Source of the DNA: an uncultured Bacilli bacterium
Lineage (GTDB): Bacteria > Bacillota_I > Bacilli_A > RF39 > UBA660
NCBI GenBank assembly: GCA_947853245.1
Contig: CANTWP010000014.1
Span: 1 to 16,203, forward strand
Reading direction: 5' to 3'
Length of the DNA stretch: 16,203 bases
Shown: piece after piece, positions 7,471 through 13,781 of the stretch
Numbering within the stretch: the first letter of the stretch is position 1
Layout: each line of letters begins with the position of its first letter
Program-made: the position numbers and the translations under genes
Notes under the pieces: generated by a model
What the model was told of the DNA's origin: nothing
The model's database searches: none
The model's input: the letters and a program-made list of their open reading frames with translations, nothing else

Positions 7471-9030
7471 CTAGTAACCATAAATTATATTCGATGGTTC
7501 TATTGTAGTTCCTATATTATAAGTTATATTTCCTTCTAAACTAGGAAAACTAGGTACATTAATACTTTCCTCTATTGATTCCTTTAATTGATAGTGAACA
7601 ACAAGGGGTCTATCAGACAAATACTTTTCTCTCACCCAAGAACTATAATCTGGAATATTATTAAAATTATTATAATTAATGGTCAAACCACCAGTATAAG
7701 TATAGATTATATTATAATTGTTATTTCGATCATTAATATAATGTCCTTTATAATAGTTACTTTGTAACGTTACTCTATTAGTATCAGTTTTGGAATTTAA
7801 AAATGGAAAATAGAATTGATTTAAGTTGGAAGCAGAATAATAAGACCATTTTCATTACCTTCTAAAATCTTTTCGCCTATATATTTTATAACTTTACTAT
7901 TTTTTAAATCTAAATAATCTACTACATCGCCTACTTTTCTTAATGGTTCATTTATATAAACATTTGTTGTTTTACTTTCACTTCCATTACTTACTGTGAT
8001 AGGTATTATATAACCATATGATACATATTTTTCATATGGTACTGTGCCAATATAAAGATTTTTAAATTTTGTTACTCCATTAATCATATCATAAAAAGAT
8101 AAATTTCCCTCTAAAGTATCACCGTAAAAGTTCTATCCGTTTGACTATACTCTAATATTGTACCAATAACACCAATATTTGATATTCTTCCAGTAGCGTT
8201 CTCCTTAGTTACTGAATACTCTTTTTCACAATGAATATAGTATGTCGTATTAGGTTTAAATAGGACTGACATAGAATAATATGATGTCGAATAACTATTA
8301 ATTACTTCAATTTCTGTATCTATTTTAGAGATAGATGATGGTAAACCTTTAATATTATTATTAAATAAGTTAGTTGTTTTTTCTCCAACATTTTGAATCT
8401 CAATTGAATTACTTGGACTTGGTATTCCATTTTAAATACTATTTCCATATAATCCCGCTATTACTGTATTACTTGTTATTCCTTCACCTGATGAACTACT
8501 TCCATTTTCTGTTTGTGTATATATTAATGTCACTCCAAAATTTAATGTTAGCTCACTTGATGAAATACTATCTACATCTTCAAACTTCACCTTTATCTTT
8601 AAACTCTTGCTACTATTCGCATCTAATAAATCGCCACTCTTTATTTCTTTTCCATCTGCATATGTTACTGTATACAATATATTATTACTATTTGCTTCTT
8701 CTAAACCTTGTAAACTAATAGAACTTAATTCAGCATCAATTGTTCCTCCATTAGTAACATCTACTGTATAACTTACTGCATCATTTGGTTTATATAGATT
8801 TACTTCAAACTTAAATGACGTTGCCTGTACTGTCCCTTACTTCCTGTTCCACCTCCAACAGTATTAGGTTTACTTAAATTAGAAAAGTATATATTCCAAA
8901 CATTTCCCTGTTTTACTACTGTTCCCGCTATATCTAATGTAGATTGGATTATAGCGTACGCTACTGTGGTAAACATAAGTACTCCTATTAAACTATAAAT
9001 TATCATTTTTCTTTTACTTCTTAAACGCAT
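7471..9030 (-). pseudogene. Broken secreted/surface protein gene (three frameshifts, one nonsense codon)
   Basis: Four reading-frame pieces join into one protein. Piece 1 (9030 to about 8838): basic start, membrane/signal segment (IIYSLIGVLMFTTVAYAII), then STLDIAGTVVKQGNVWNIYF. Piece 2 continues with a beta-rich domain (SYTVDVTNGGTIDAEL... TYADGKEIKSGD) and meets TAA at 8432-8434 in the context NSI-stop-NGIPSPSN, most simply CAA changed to TAA. Reading on in that frame gives another stretch to about 8128; piece 3 (GDTLEGNLSFYDMING... EPLRKVGD) and piece 4 end at TAG 7471. Each frame change equals one missing base, near 8834-8840, 8126-8129 and 7846-7850. Restoring three bases gives exactly 521 codons. 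The NGIPSPSN and EPLRKVGD modules recall phage-structural or adhesin-type proteins (recollection). Start 9030 has AAAGGA 9 bases upstream; ATG 9039 is too close. Confidence 0.8.
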
Positions 9031-9048
9031 ATTATACATTCCTTTCTA

Positions 9049-9105
9049 AATAAAACAAAAAGACACAAAAACAAATTAGAGTTACATCTAGTTCATCTTT
9101 GTGTC
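9049..9105 (-). terminator. Terminator/attenuator just before the pseudogene start
   Basis: Minus-strand stem GACACAAA/TTTGTGTC (plus-strand arms 9062-9069 and 9098-9105), 28-base loop holding a small nested TAGA/TCTA pair, then CTTTTTGTTTTATTT. The ribosome site of the downstream gene follows at once. Confidence 0.65.
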
Positions 9106-9203
9106 CTTATTATTTATTAGGGTATGATTATAAACTACCACCCTCAGGTTAACTATTTATATACAAAGGTTATTCTTAGTCATATTATCTCTACCCTTAT
9201 CTT
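9049..9203 (-). ncRNA. Candidate cis-regulatory leader RNA (unknown class)
   Basis: Between a strong promoter and the pseudogene start lies about 165 nt of leader. It holds a possible 8-codon ORF (9157-9183, MTKNNLCI) behind AAGGG, a hairpin AGGGT/ACCCT (9119-9123 with 9140-9144), a two-codon ORF (9088-9096) whose AAGGA overlaps the terminator's 5' arm, an ATG-TAA start-stop (9082-9087), then the terminator. Promoter, structured leader, terminator, ribosome site is the order expected of an attenuator. I recognise no known riboswitch consensus. Confidence 0.45.
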
Positions 9204-9209
9204 GAATTA

Positions 9210-9238
9210 ATTATATAATATTTACTTATTATTTTCAA
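9210..9238 (-). promoter_or_regulatory. Strong vegetative-type promoter for the leader/pseudogene
   Basis: -35 TTGAAA (plus-strand 9233-9238), 17-base spacer, -10 TATAAT (9210-9215). Matches are 5/6 and 6/6 to the primary sigma consensus. Predicted start is near 9203, just after the small prepilin stop codon. Confidence 0.7.
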
Positions 9239-9250
9239 TACCTATTTTTA

Positions 9251-9637
9251 CTAGCAGCCACTATCATCATTAATAGTACTCTCATCAACTTCATATGTAT
9301 AATTTTCAGTACCAGCTACTTTAGTAATATTAATCTTTAAACACTTACCAAATTTACCATCACTAGATTTAGGATTAGTTATCTCTTGATCAATAAAACC
9401 TTGTAAATCTTTTAAATATATTGTTTTTACTGCATTATCTTGGGTTGGTAAATTAAAGAAATTGGCTGCTGCCCAACCAACAGCAGCTTCTTCGATCAAT
9501 TTTATTTGGGTTTGGTATAATTTTTCTTTTTGATTTTTTAATGTACCCGCAACATTTGGGACTATAATAACAGCTAATAATCCTAAAATTATAATTACCG
9601 CTAGTAATTCAATTAAAGTGAAACCTTTTCTTTTCAT
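9251..9637 (-). CDS. Type IV prepilin-like (ComGC-like) protein
   Basis: 128 residues. A five-residue leader MKRKG precedes FTLIELLAVIIILGLLAVIIVP, a textbook prepilin cleavage and N-methylation motif with Glu at +5 and Pro near position 22 of the mature chain, as in ComGC and type IV pilins. The globular part (about 45-128) has two Cys residues (in GKCLK and the terminal DSGC) that could form a disulfide. Prepilins are cut by a PilD/ComC-type peptidase and assembled into a pseudopilus or pilus for DNA uptake, adhesion or motility; which applies cannot be told, since no comG-like ATPase or platform gene is nearby. AGAGGT lies 10 bases before ATG 9637. It follows the sigma-factor gene by about 90 bases with only a weak terminator between, so some co-transcription is possible. 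Confidence 0.85.
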   Translation of the reverse strand: MKRKGFTLIELLAVIIILGLLAVIIVPNVAGTLKNQKEKLYQTQIKLIEEAAVGWAAANFFNLPTQDNAVKTIYLKDLQGFIDQEITNPKSSDGKFGKCLKINITKVAGTENYTYEVDESTINDDSGC

Positions 9638-9690
9638 ATTTCTATCTACCTCTAGTAAAAGTATAATATAGAACTTTAAAATTTACAAGT

Positions 9691-9715
9691 AAAAATAAAT
9701 TATCTTAATAGATAA
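9691..9715 (-). terminator. Weak AU-rich terminator after the sigma-factor gene
   Basis: Minus-strand stem TTATCT/AGATAA with a four-base loop (9700-9715), followed by TTTATTTTT. The pairing is only A/T-rich, so partial read-through into the prepilin gene is likely. Confidence 0.4.
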
Positions 9716-9727
9716 AATAGAAAAATT

Positions 9728-10393
9728 TTAACAATTAATAGTTTTTATTTTATCATGTTCTTCATTAATATCATCTGAAATATAATTATTCATCAAATTT
9801 TTAACTATAGCTAAATTTCTATTAATGATCCGTGATATGTAAGATTGACTTAATCCTAACATTTGCGCTATTTCAGTTTGTGTATAACAATGATCATTAA
9901 AAAATCCAAAATGTAATTTCATAACTAACTGGGCTTTTTTATGAAGCTGATTCAATAATTTACCAATCATTTCTTTTTCCTCTTTTTCTTCATATTCATC
10001 ATTAATATTAATACTATAATCTACTAACGTGGATAAATCTACATTATCAATTGTATGTCTTGAATGATAATTTTGTTTTCTAATAATCATTAAAATTTCA
10101 TTATCTATGCAACGCATTACGTAAGTAGAAAATTTTGCTCCCCTAGACATATCAAATGTATCAATTCCCTTTATTAATCCATATACTCCAATACTAATTA
10201 AATCATCCATTTCTATTAAAACATTATTAAATTTATTATATAGTTCATAAATAACTAATCTTATATTATGAATAATCAATTTATTTCTGGCCACTTGATC
10301 ACCTAGTGCTAATCTATGTAAAAGTTCTTCCTGTAACTCCTTTGATAGTGCTGATGGGACAGATTCATATTTAAAATACGTACTCTTATTCAT
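9728..10393 (-). CDS. Sporulation-type (SigE/SigK-like) RNA polymerase sigma factor
   Basis: 221 residues. Region 2 spans about residues 30-115: ARNKLIIHNIRLV, then DDLISIGVYGLIKGIDTFD, and KFSTYVMRCIDNEILMIIRK, a form close to SigE/SigK of spore formers (RCIENEILM). Region 4 (about 145-205) has a helix-turn-helix with TQTEIAQMLGLSQSYISRI for -35 recognition. Region 3 is replaced by a short acidic linker, so the protein is slightly shorter than SigE/SigK (about 230-240) and carries no obvious long pro-sequence. Function: directs RNA polymerase to an alternative promoter set. Whether the host sporulates cannot be judged; no spore genes are seen here. AAAGGAG lies 7 bases before ATG 10393, and a good primary-sigma promoter precedes it. 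The adjacent prepilin gene is a possible target (inference). Confidence 0.9.
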   Translation of the reverse strand: MNKSTYFKYESVPSALSKELQEELLHRLALGDQVARNKLIIHNIRLVIYELYNKFNNVLIEMDDLISIGVYGLIKGIDTFDMSRGAKFSTYVMRCIDNEILMIIRKQNYHSRHTIDNVDLSTLVDYSININDEYEEKEEKEMIGKLLNQLHKKAQLVMKLHFGFFNDHCYTQTEIAQMLGLSQSYISRIINRNLAIVKNLMNNYISDDINEEHDKIKTINC

Positions 10394-10420
10394 ATAAATT
10401 CTCCTTTCAAGGTAATTTAT

Positions 10421-10449
10421 ATTATATTATTTTTAAAATATTATGTAAA
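10421..10449 (-). promoter_or_regulatory. Promoter of the sigma-factor gene
   Basis: -35 TTTACA (plus-strand 10444-10449), 17-base spacer, -10 TATAAT (10421-10426), about 28 bases before the start codon. Matches are 5/6 and 6/6 to the primary sigma consensus. Confidence 0.7.
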
Positions 10450-10512
10450 ATGTATTATCAAAATAATCAAATATTAGTATAAAAATATTTTAAATAAATT
10501 TTATAATATATT

Positions 10513-10540
10513 TAAAAAATCCCCATTAAAGGGATCTTTT
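10513..10540 (-). terminator. Intrinsic terminator of the small-protein gene
   Basis: Minus-strand stem AAAGATCCC/GGGATTTTT (one G-T pair) with a seven-base loop, then a T run. It overlaps the stop codon at 10539-10541 and separates this gene from the sigma-factor promoter. Confidence 0.8.
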
Positions 10541-10691
10541 ACATCATATCATCTAACTTTTTAGTAGTACTTTTTACTACCTTATTAACAGTATCTTCTA
10601 TATAGCACATAACATCTTGACTGTATCTTTGGTAAACAAGAGTCGCCCCAACACCTAAAGCTATAAGCGACATATCTTTAACAAATTTCAT
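10539..10691 (-). CDS. Small protein of unknown function, 50 residues, one hydrophobic segment
   Basis: The frame starts MKFVKDMSLIALGVGATLVY and ends KKLDDMM. AGAGGTG lies 5 bases before ATG 10691, an intrinsic terminator sits on the stop codon, and the gene runs parallel to its neighbours: three independent signs that it is real despite its size. Residues about 7-20 are a glycine-containing hydrophobic helix (SLIALGVGATLVY); residues 21-50 are amphipathic and charged (DTVNKVVKSTTKKLDD), with one Cys at 29. The layout resembles small membrane-anchored or YtxH-like proteins, but I do not recognise a family with confidence. It lies 65 bases after recD2, so it may be read from that transcript or from a weak promoter in the gap. 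Confidence 0.7.
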   Translation of the reverse strand: MKFVKDMSLIALGVGATLVYQRYSQDVMCYIEDTVNKVVKSTTKKLDDMM

Positions 10692-10733
10692 TATATCACC
10701 TCTTAGCTAGAACAATATGAAATGTACGTTATT

Positions 10734-10751
10734 TACTAACATACATTAGTA
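10734..10751. repeat. Short perfect inverted repeat between recD2 and the small gene
   Basis: TACTAA and TTAGTA arms flank six bases. No T run follows on the minus strand, so it is not a standard terminator; it could be an operator or a weak mRNA 3' structure, or chance in AT-rich DNA. Confidence 0.3.
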
Positions 10752-10756
10752 GTTTG

Positions 10757-12973
10757 TTATTTATTTAAAAAACTATTCATGATTATTAACTTTTCTTTTA
10801 AACTAGTATTTCTTGTTAAATCTTTATCATTATTAACAGCTGTTATAAAAGCATCAGGAGAACCCACTATTACTAATTTCTTTTTAGCACGAGTAATTCC
10901 AGTATACATTAATTTTCTATATAACATGCGGTAATATTCGCGAGTAATTGGCATCATTACTAGATCAAATTCACTACCTTGTGATTTATGAATACTGATA
11001 ATAAATGCATGTTTTATTTTAGAAAAATCTTTTGGTGTATAAGTAACTACGTTGTAATCATATTCTACTTCTATCTCTGTTTTACCATTAGAATTACGAA
11101 TAATATTCCTAATGACACCAACATCGCCATTATAAACATTCTCTTCGGGCATATTAACAAGTTGTAAGACTTTATCTCCTTCACGATAAATAATATCTCC
11201 TACTAATAATTCTTGTTTATCAGGACTTTCAGGATTCAATACCATCTGCAATTCTTTATTTAAATTGTCAATTCCATTTTCACCACGATACATTGGTGCC
11301 ATTACTTGAAATCTTTTATAGTCATAACCTTTTTCAGTAATTTGTAAACATAATTTTTTGATGTTTTCTTTTATATGTCTACTATCACAATTTAAGAATA
11401 AATAATCGTTTTTTTGTTCTAAAAAACAAGGATTTAAATCATTATCTTTAACTTCTCTAGCTAGCGAAATAATATAAGAATTTTCATCTTGACGATAAAG
11501 GTAATCGAGTTCAATTGTTTTTACTGCTTCACTTTCAATTATATCTTTTAATAGTTGTCCAGAGGAAACACTCGGAAGTTGATTATAATCTCCTACTAGT
11601 ACTATTCTAATATTGTCAGTTAATCCTTTAAGAAGATTATCAAACAAAGCTTCATCGATCATACTTACTTCATCTACTATTACAAATTTAACATTACTTT
11701 TATCATATTCATTAACAGAAAACTTATTAGTTTCTTTATTCCACTTTAAAAACCTATGGATAGTTGTCGCAGGAAGTCCTGTTGATTCACTTAATCTTTT
11801 TGCGGCTCTTCCTGTTGGCGCTAAAAGAGCTAAATTGTCTTCTGTTAATTTGGCATAATTTAATTTGCATAATTGACTATATAATTCTACGATTGCTTTG
11901 ATAATTGTAGTTTTTCCCGTTCCTGGACCACCAGTAATAACTAAAACATTCTCTGTAAGAGCTGAAATTATCGCCTCTAACTGTTTATCGTTATACTTTA
12001 TATCAGTATGTTTTTCTAAGTCTTCAATCAAATTATGTAAATTTTTATAATTATTTTTTTTATTATGTAATAAAATTCTAAATTTATTTACAATATTTAT
12101 AGTTGCATCATACATTTCTTTTAGATAATATCTACGTTCTTCACAAACGATTCTCTGTTCTTTGATTAATTCTTTTAACAAATTATCAAAATAATCAGTA
12201 TCTACTAATTCTCCAACATAATTAGAAACACTATCATAAATTTCTTGATAATTTAAAAAAGTATCTCCACTAGCAGAAGTTAAATTCTTTATTACATAGA
12301 TAACACAAGCTTTAATTCTTCTGGAATCTAATGTATCTATATCAAACTTTTTACTTATTTGATCTATTTTAAAAAATGATAGTTCATTAATATCATCAAC
12401 TAATTTAAAAATATTATTCTCTACTATATTCATTGTTTCTTTTAAATAATAATTATAAATTAGTAGTGATTCATTCATACTAAATCCTAGATCAGTTAAA
12501 TATACTATAACTCTATGACTTTCATCATATTTAATTAAAACATTATAAATAGTATCAGCTTTTTTAGCAGTCATCTTAGGAACCATTTGTAGGCAAAATG
12601 GTTCATCTAAGATCAAATCTAAAGCACTATTACCTAAAGTATCAACTATAGAAGTCGCTAAACGTTTACCTATACCGGGGAATAAATCTGATGAAAGAAA
12701 CGCTACGATACCATCTTTATCATCGGGTTTTAATTTTTCATATGATAAAACATCAAATTGAATACCATAACGTGGATGATCTTTAACACTACCATTGAAA
12801 TTATAAGCATCTCCTTCAGTAAGTTCTGGAAACATGCCTGTAAATGTTACTAATTTACCAATATAATTAGACATAACTTCGTCATCGGTTTCATCTAATT
12901 TGATTAATCCTACTGTATAGCCTTTATCTGATTTAAAAATATCTTTTTTATAAATACCTTTTATATAACTCAT
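10757..12973 (-). CDS. recD2: RecD2-type ATP-dependent 5'-3' DNA helicase
   Basis: 738 residues, the usual RecD2 length. Order: N-terminal OB-like domain (about 1-85), helix-hairpin-helix region (about 85-200, with FPGIGKRLATSIV), a linker, then SF1B helicase: Walker A GGPGTGKTT (about 345-355), LLAPTGRAAKRL, Walker B IVDEVSMID (about 430), VGDYNQLPS, the SH3-like insertion, HKSQGSEFD (about 660) and YTGITRAKKKLVIVG (about 690). RecD2 works without RecBC in DNA repair and replication-fork processing in Bacillota. AGGTGG lies about 6 bases before ATG 12973. A terminator-like hairpin separates it by about 20 bases from the upstream gene, leaving no room for a dedicated promoter, so its expression relies on read-through or on a promoter within that gene. 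Confidence 0.95.
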   Translation of the reverse strand: MSYIKGIYKKDIFKSDKGYTVGLIKLDETDDEVMSNYIGKLVTFTGMFPELTEGDAYNFNGSVKDHPRYGIQFDVLSYEKLKPDDKDGIVAFLSSDLFPGIGKRLATSIVDTLGNSALDLILDEPFCLQMVPKMTAKKADTIYNVLIKYDESHRVIVYLTDLGFSMNESLLIYNYYLKETMNIVENNIFKLVDDINELSFFKIDQISKKFDIDTLDSRRIKACVIYVIKNLTSASGDTFLNYQEIYDSVSNYVGELVDTDYFDNLLKELIKEQRIVCEERRYYLKEMYDATINIVNKFRILLHNKKNNYKNLHNLIEDLEKHTDIKYNDKQLEAIISALTENVLVITGGPGTGKTTIIKAIVELYSQLCKLNYAKLTEDNLALLAPTGRAAKRLSESTGLPATTIHRFLKWNKETNKFSVNEYDKSNVKFVIVDEVSMIDEALFDNLLKGLTDNIRIVLVGDYNQLPSVSSGQLLKDIIESEAVKTIELDYLYRQDENSYIISLAREVKDNDLNPCFLEQKNDYLFLNCDSRHIKENIKKLCLQITEKGYDYKRFQVMAPMYRGENGIDNLNKELQMVLNPESPDKQELLVGDIIYREGDKVLQLVNMPEENVYNGDVGVIRNIIRNSNGKTEIEVEYDYNVVTYTPKDFSKIKHAFIISIHKSQGSEFDLVMMPITREYYRMLYRKLMYTGITRAKKKLVIVGSPDAFITAVNNDKDLTRNTSLKEKLIIMNSFLNK

Positions 12974-12992
12974 TCAACACCACCTATCTAAC

Positions 12993-13026
12993 AAAAAGGA
13001 AATGAAATTAATATTTCATTCCTTTT
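12993..13026 (-). terminator. Terminator-like hairpin between the unknown gene and recD2
   Basis: Minus-strand arms AAAAGGAATGAAAT and ATTTCATTTCCTTTT pair over about 14 bp with one bulged T and an ATTA loop, ending in a T run. The 5' arm includes the stop codon region of the upstream gene. Confidence 0.65.
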
Positions 13027-13706
13027 GATTCTTCTTTGTTTTTTTCAAGAATTGATTGTTCTAATTCTCTACGAAATTGCTCTTCAGGATTGTTATTTAA
13101 ATAATCAATTTCAGCTTGTCTTTTAGCAGAAGTTTCTTCTTTTTGTATTTGTTCCCATTCCTCTTCAGTCATCTGTATAGGTCTTAATCCCTCTTCCTCT
13201 CTAGATTTGTTTATTTCATCTAAATAAGAATTTACACTACTATTTTCTTTTTGAAAATTAGCATTATCCATTTTAGCAAGTTCATTTGCCATACTTTTAA
13301 AGCTTTCACTTGCAAACTTCCCAATAGCAGGTCCGTAAGACGCCAATGTAATAGCGCCTGCTGCGATAATCGCTATTATAGCTTTATTGCGATTAATAGT
13401 TACTTTACCTATACTTTTAGAAATAGAATCAAGTGCTAAAATATTTGCGTCATTGGCATCATAAAGTTTAGGATTAGTACTAATTATTATTTTACCTTTT
13501 TTACTTTCATATGGATCATTTTTTAAAGTAAATATATAAGTTTTATTATTTTGACCAATCTTTATATTCGATCCCATCAATGTATTATCTAAAATACTCT
13601 TTTGTAAAATTTCAATTATTTCTGTTTGTGATAAATTACTATAGTTAGTAGCGTTACCACTACTACCACTTCTAAATTTTATACTAACTAGATTTTTATT
13701 TTTCAT
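13008..13706 (-). CDS. Unknown protein with one membrane segment and charged C-terminal helix
   Basis: 232 residues, not recognised. Residues 1-100 are a soluble, mixed alpha/beta region with Asn/Ser-rich start (KFRSGSSGNATNYSNLSQ). Residues about 109-126 (AIIAIIAAGAITLASYG) form one transmembrane helix, preceded by basic residues (NRNK), which suggests the N-terminal part stays in the cytoplasm. The last 90 residues are strongly charged and probably coiled coil (EEEWEQIQKEETSAKRQAEI). It lies between parC and recD2 in the same orientation, but context does not give a role. AAGGAAGG is 14 bases from ATG 13706, which is far; a 5-codon ORF fills the gap and may couple translation. A terminator follows its stop. 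Confidence 0.75.
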   Translation of the reverse strand: MKNKNLVSIKFRSGSSGNATNYSNLSQTEIIEILQKSILDNTLMGSNIKIGQNNKTYIFTLKNDPYESKKGKIIISTNPKLYDANDANILALDSISKSIGKVTINRNKAIIAIIAAGAITLASYGPAIGKFASESFKSMANELAKMDNANFQKENSSVNSYLDEINKSREEEGLRPIQMTEEEWEQIQKEETSAKRQAEIDYLNNNPEEQFRRELEQSILEKNKEESKGMKY

Positions 13707-13720
13707 ATTAAATAAATCAT
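13703..13720 (-). other. Candidate 5-codon upstream ORF coupled to the unknown gene
   Basis: ATG at 13720 encodes MIYLI and stops at TGA, which overlaps the main start as ATGA (13703-13706). The ribosome site AAGGAAGGAA (13721-13730) is at normal distance from this ATG but too far from the main one, suggesting termination-reinitiation. Confidence 0.4.
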
Positions 13721-13781
13721 TTCCTTCCTTAAAATAAAGATAATAGGATAAATTTACTACTTTGAATCATTAATTGTTTTA

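Noticed and set aside
8432..8434. Programmed readthrough or stop-codon reassignment in the surface-protein gene
   Set aside because: The same gene carries three separate frameshifts, all other genes use TAA or TAG as true stops, and Trp is written TGG throughout. Mutation explains all four lesions more simply.
8126..8840. Phase-variable homopolymer switching
   Set aside because: The frameshift sites are runs of only two to four bases, too short for typical slipped-strand switching, and three would have to be off at once.
9119..9160. preQ1-like or other known riboswitch in the leader before the pseudogene
   Set aside because: The AGGGT/ACCCT stem with an A-rich tail superficially suggests a small pseudoknot, but the conserved loop bases of preQ1-I are absent, and no c-di-GMP or purine consensus fits. 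Kept only as an unknown leader.
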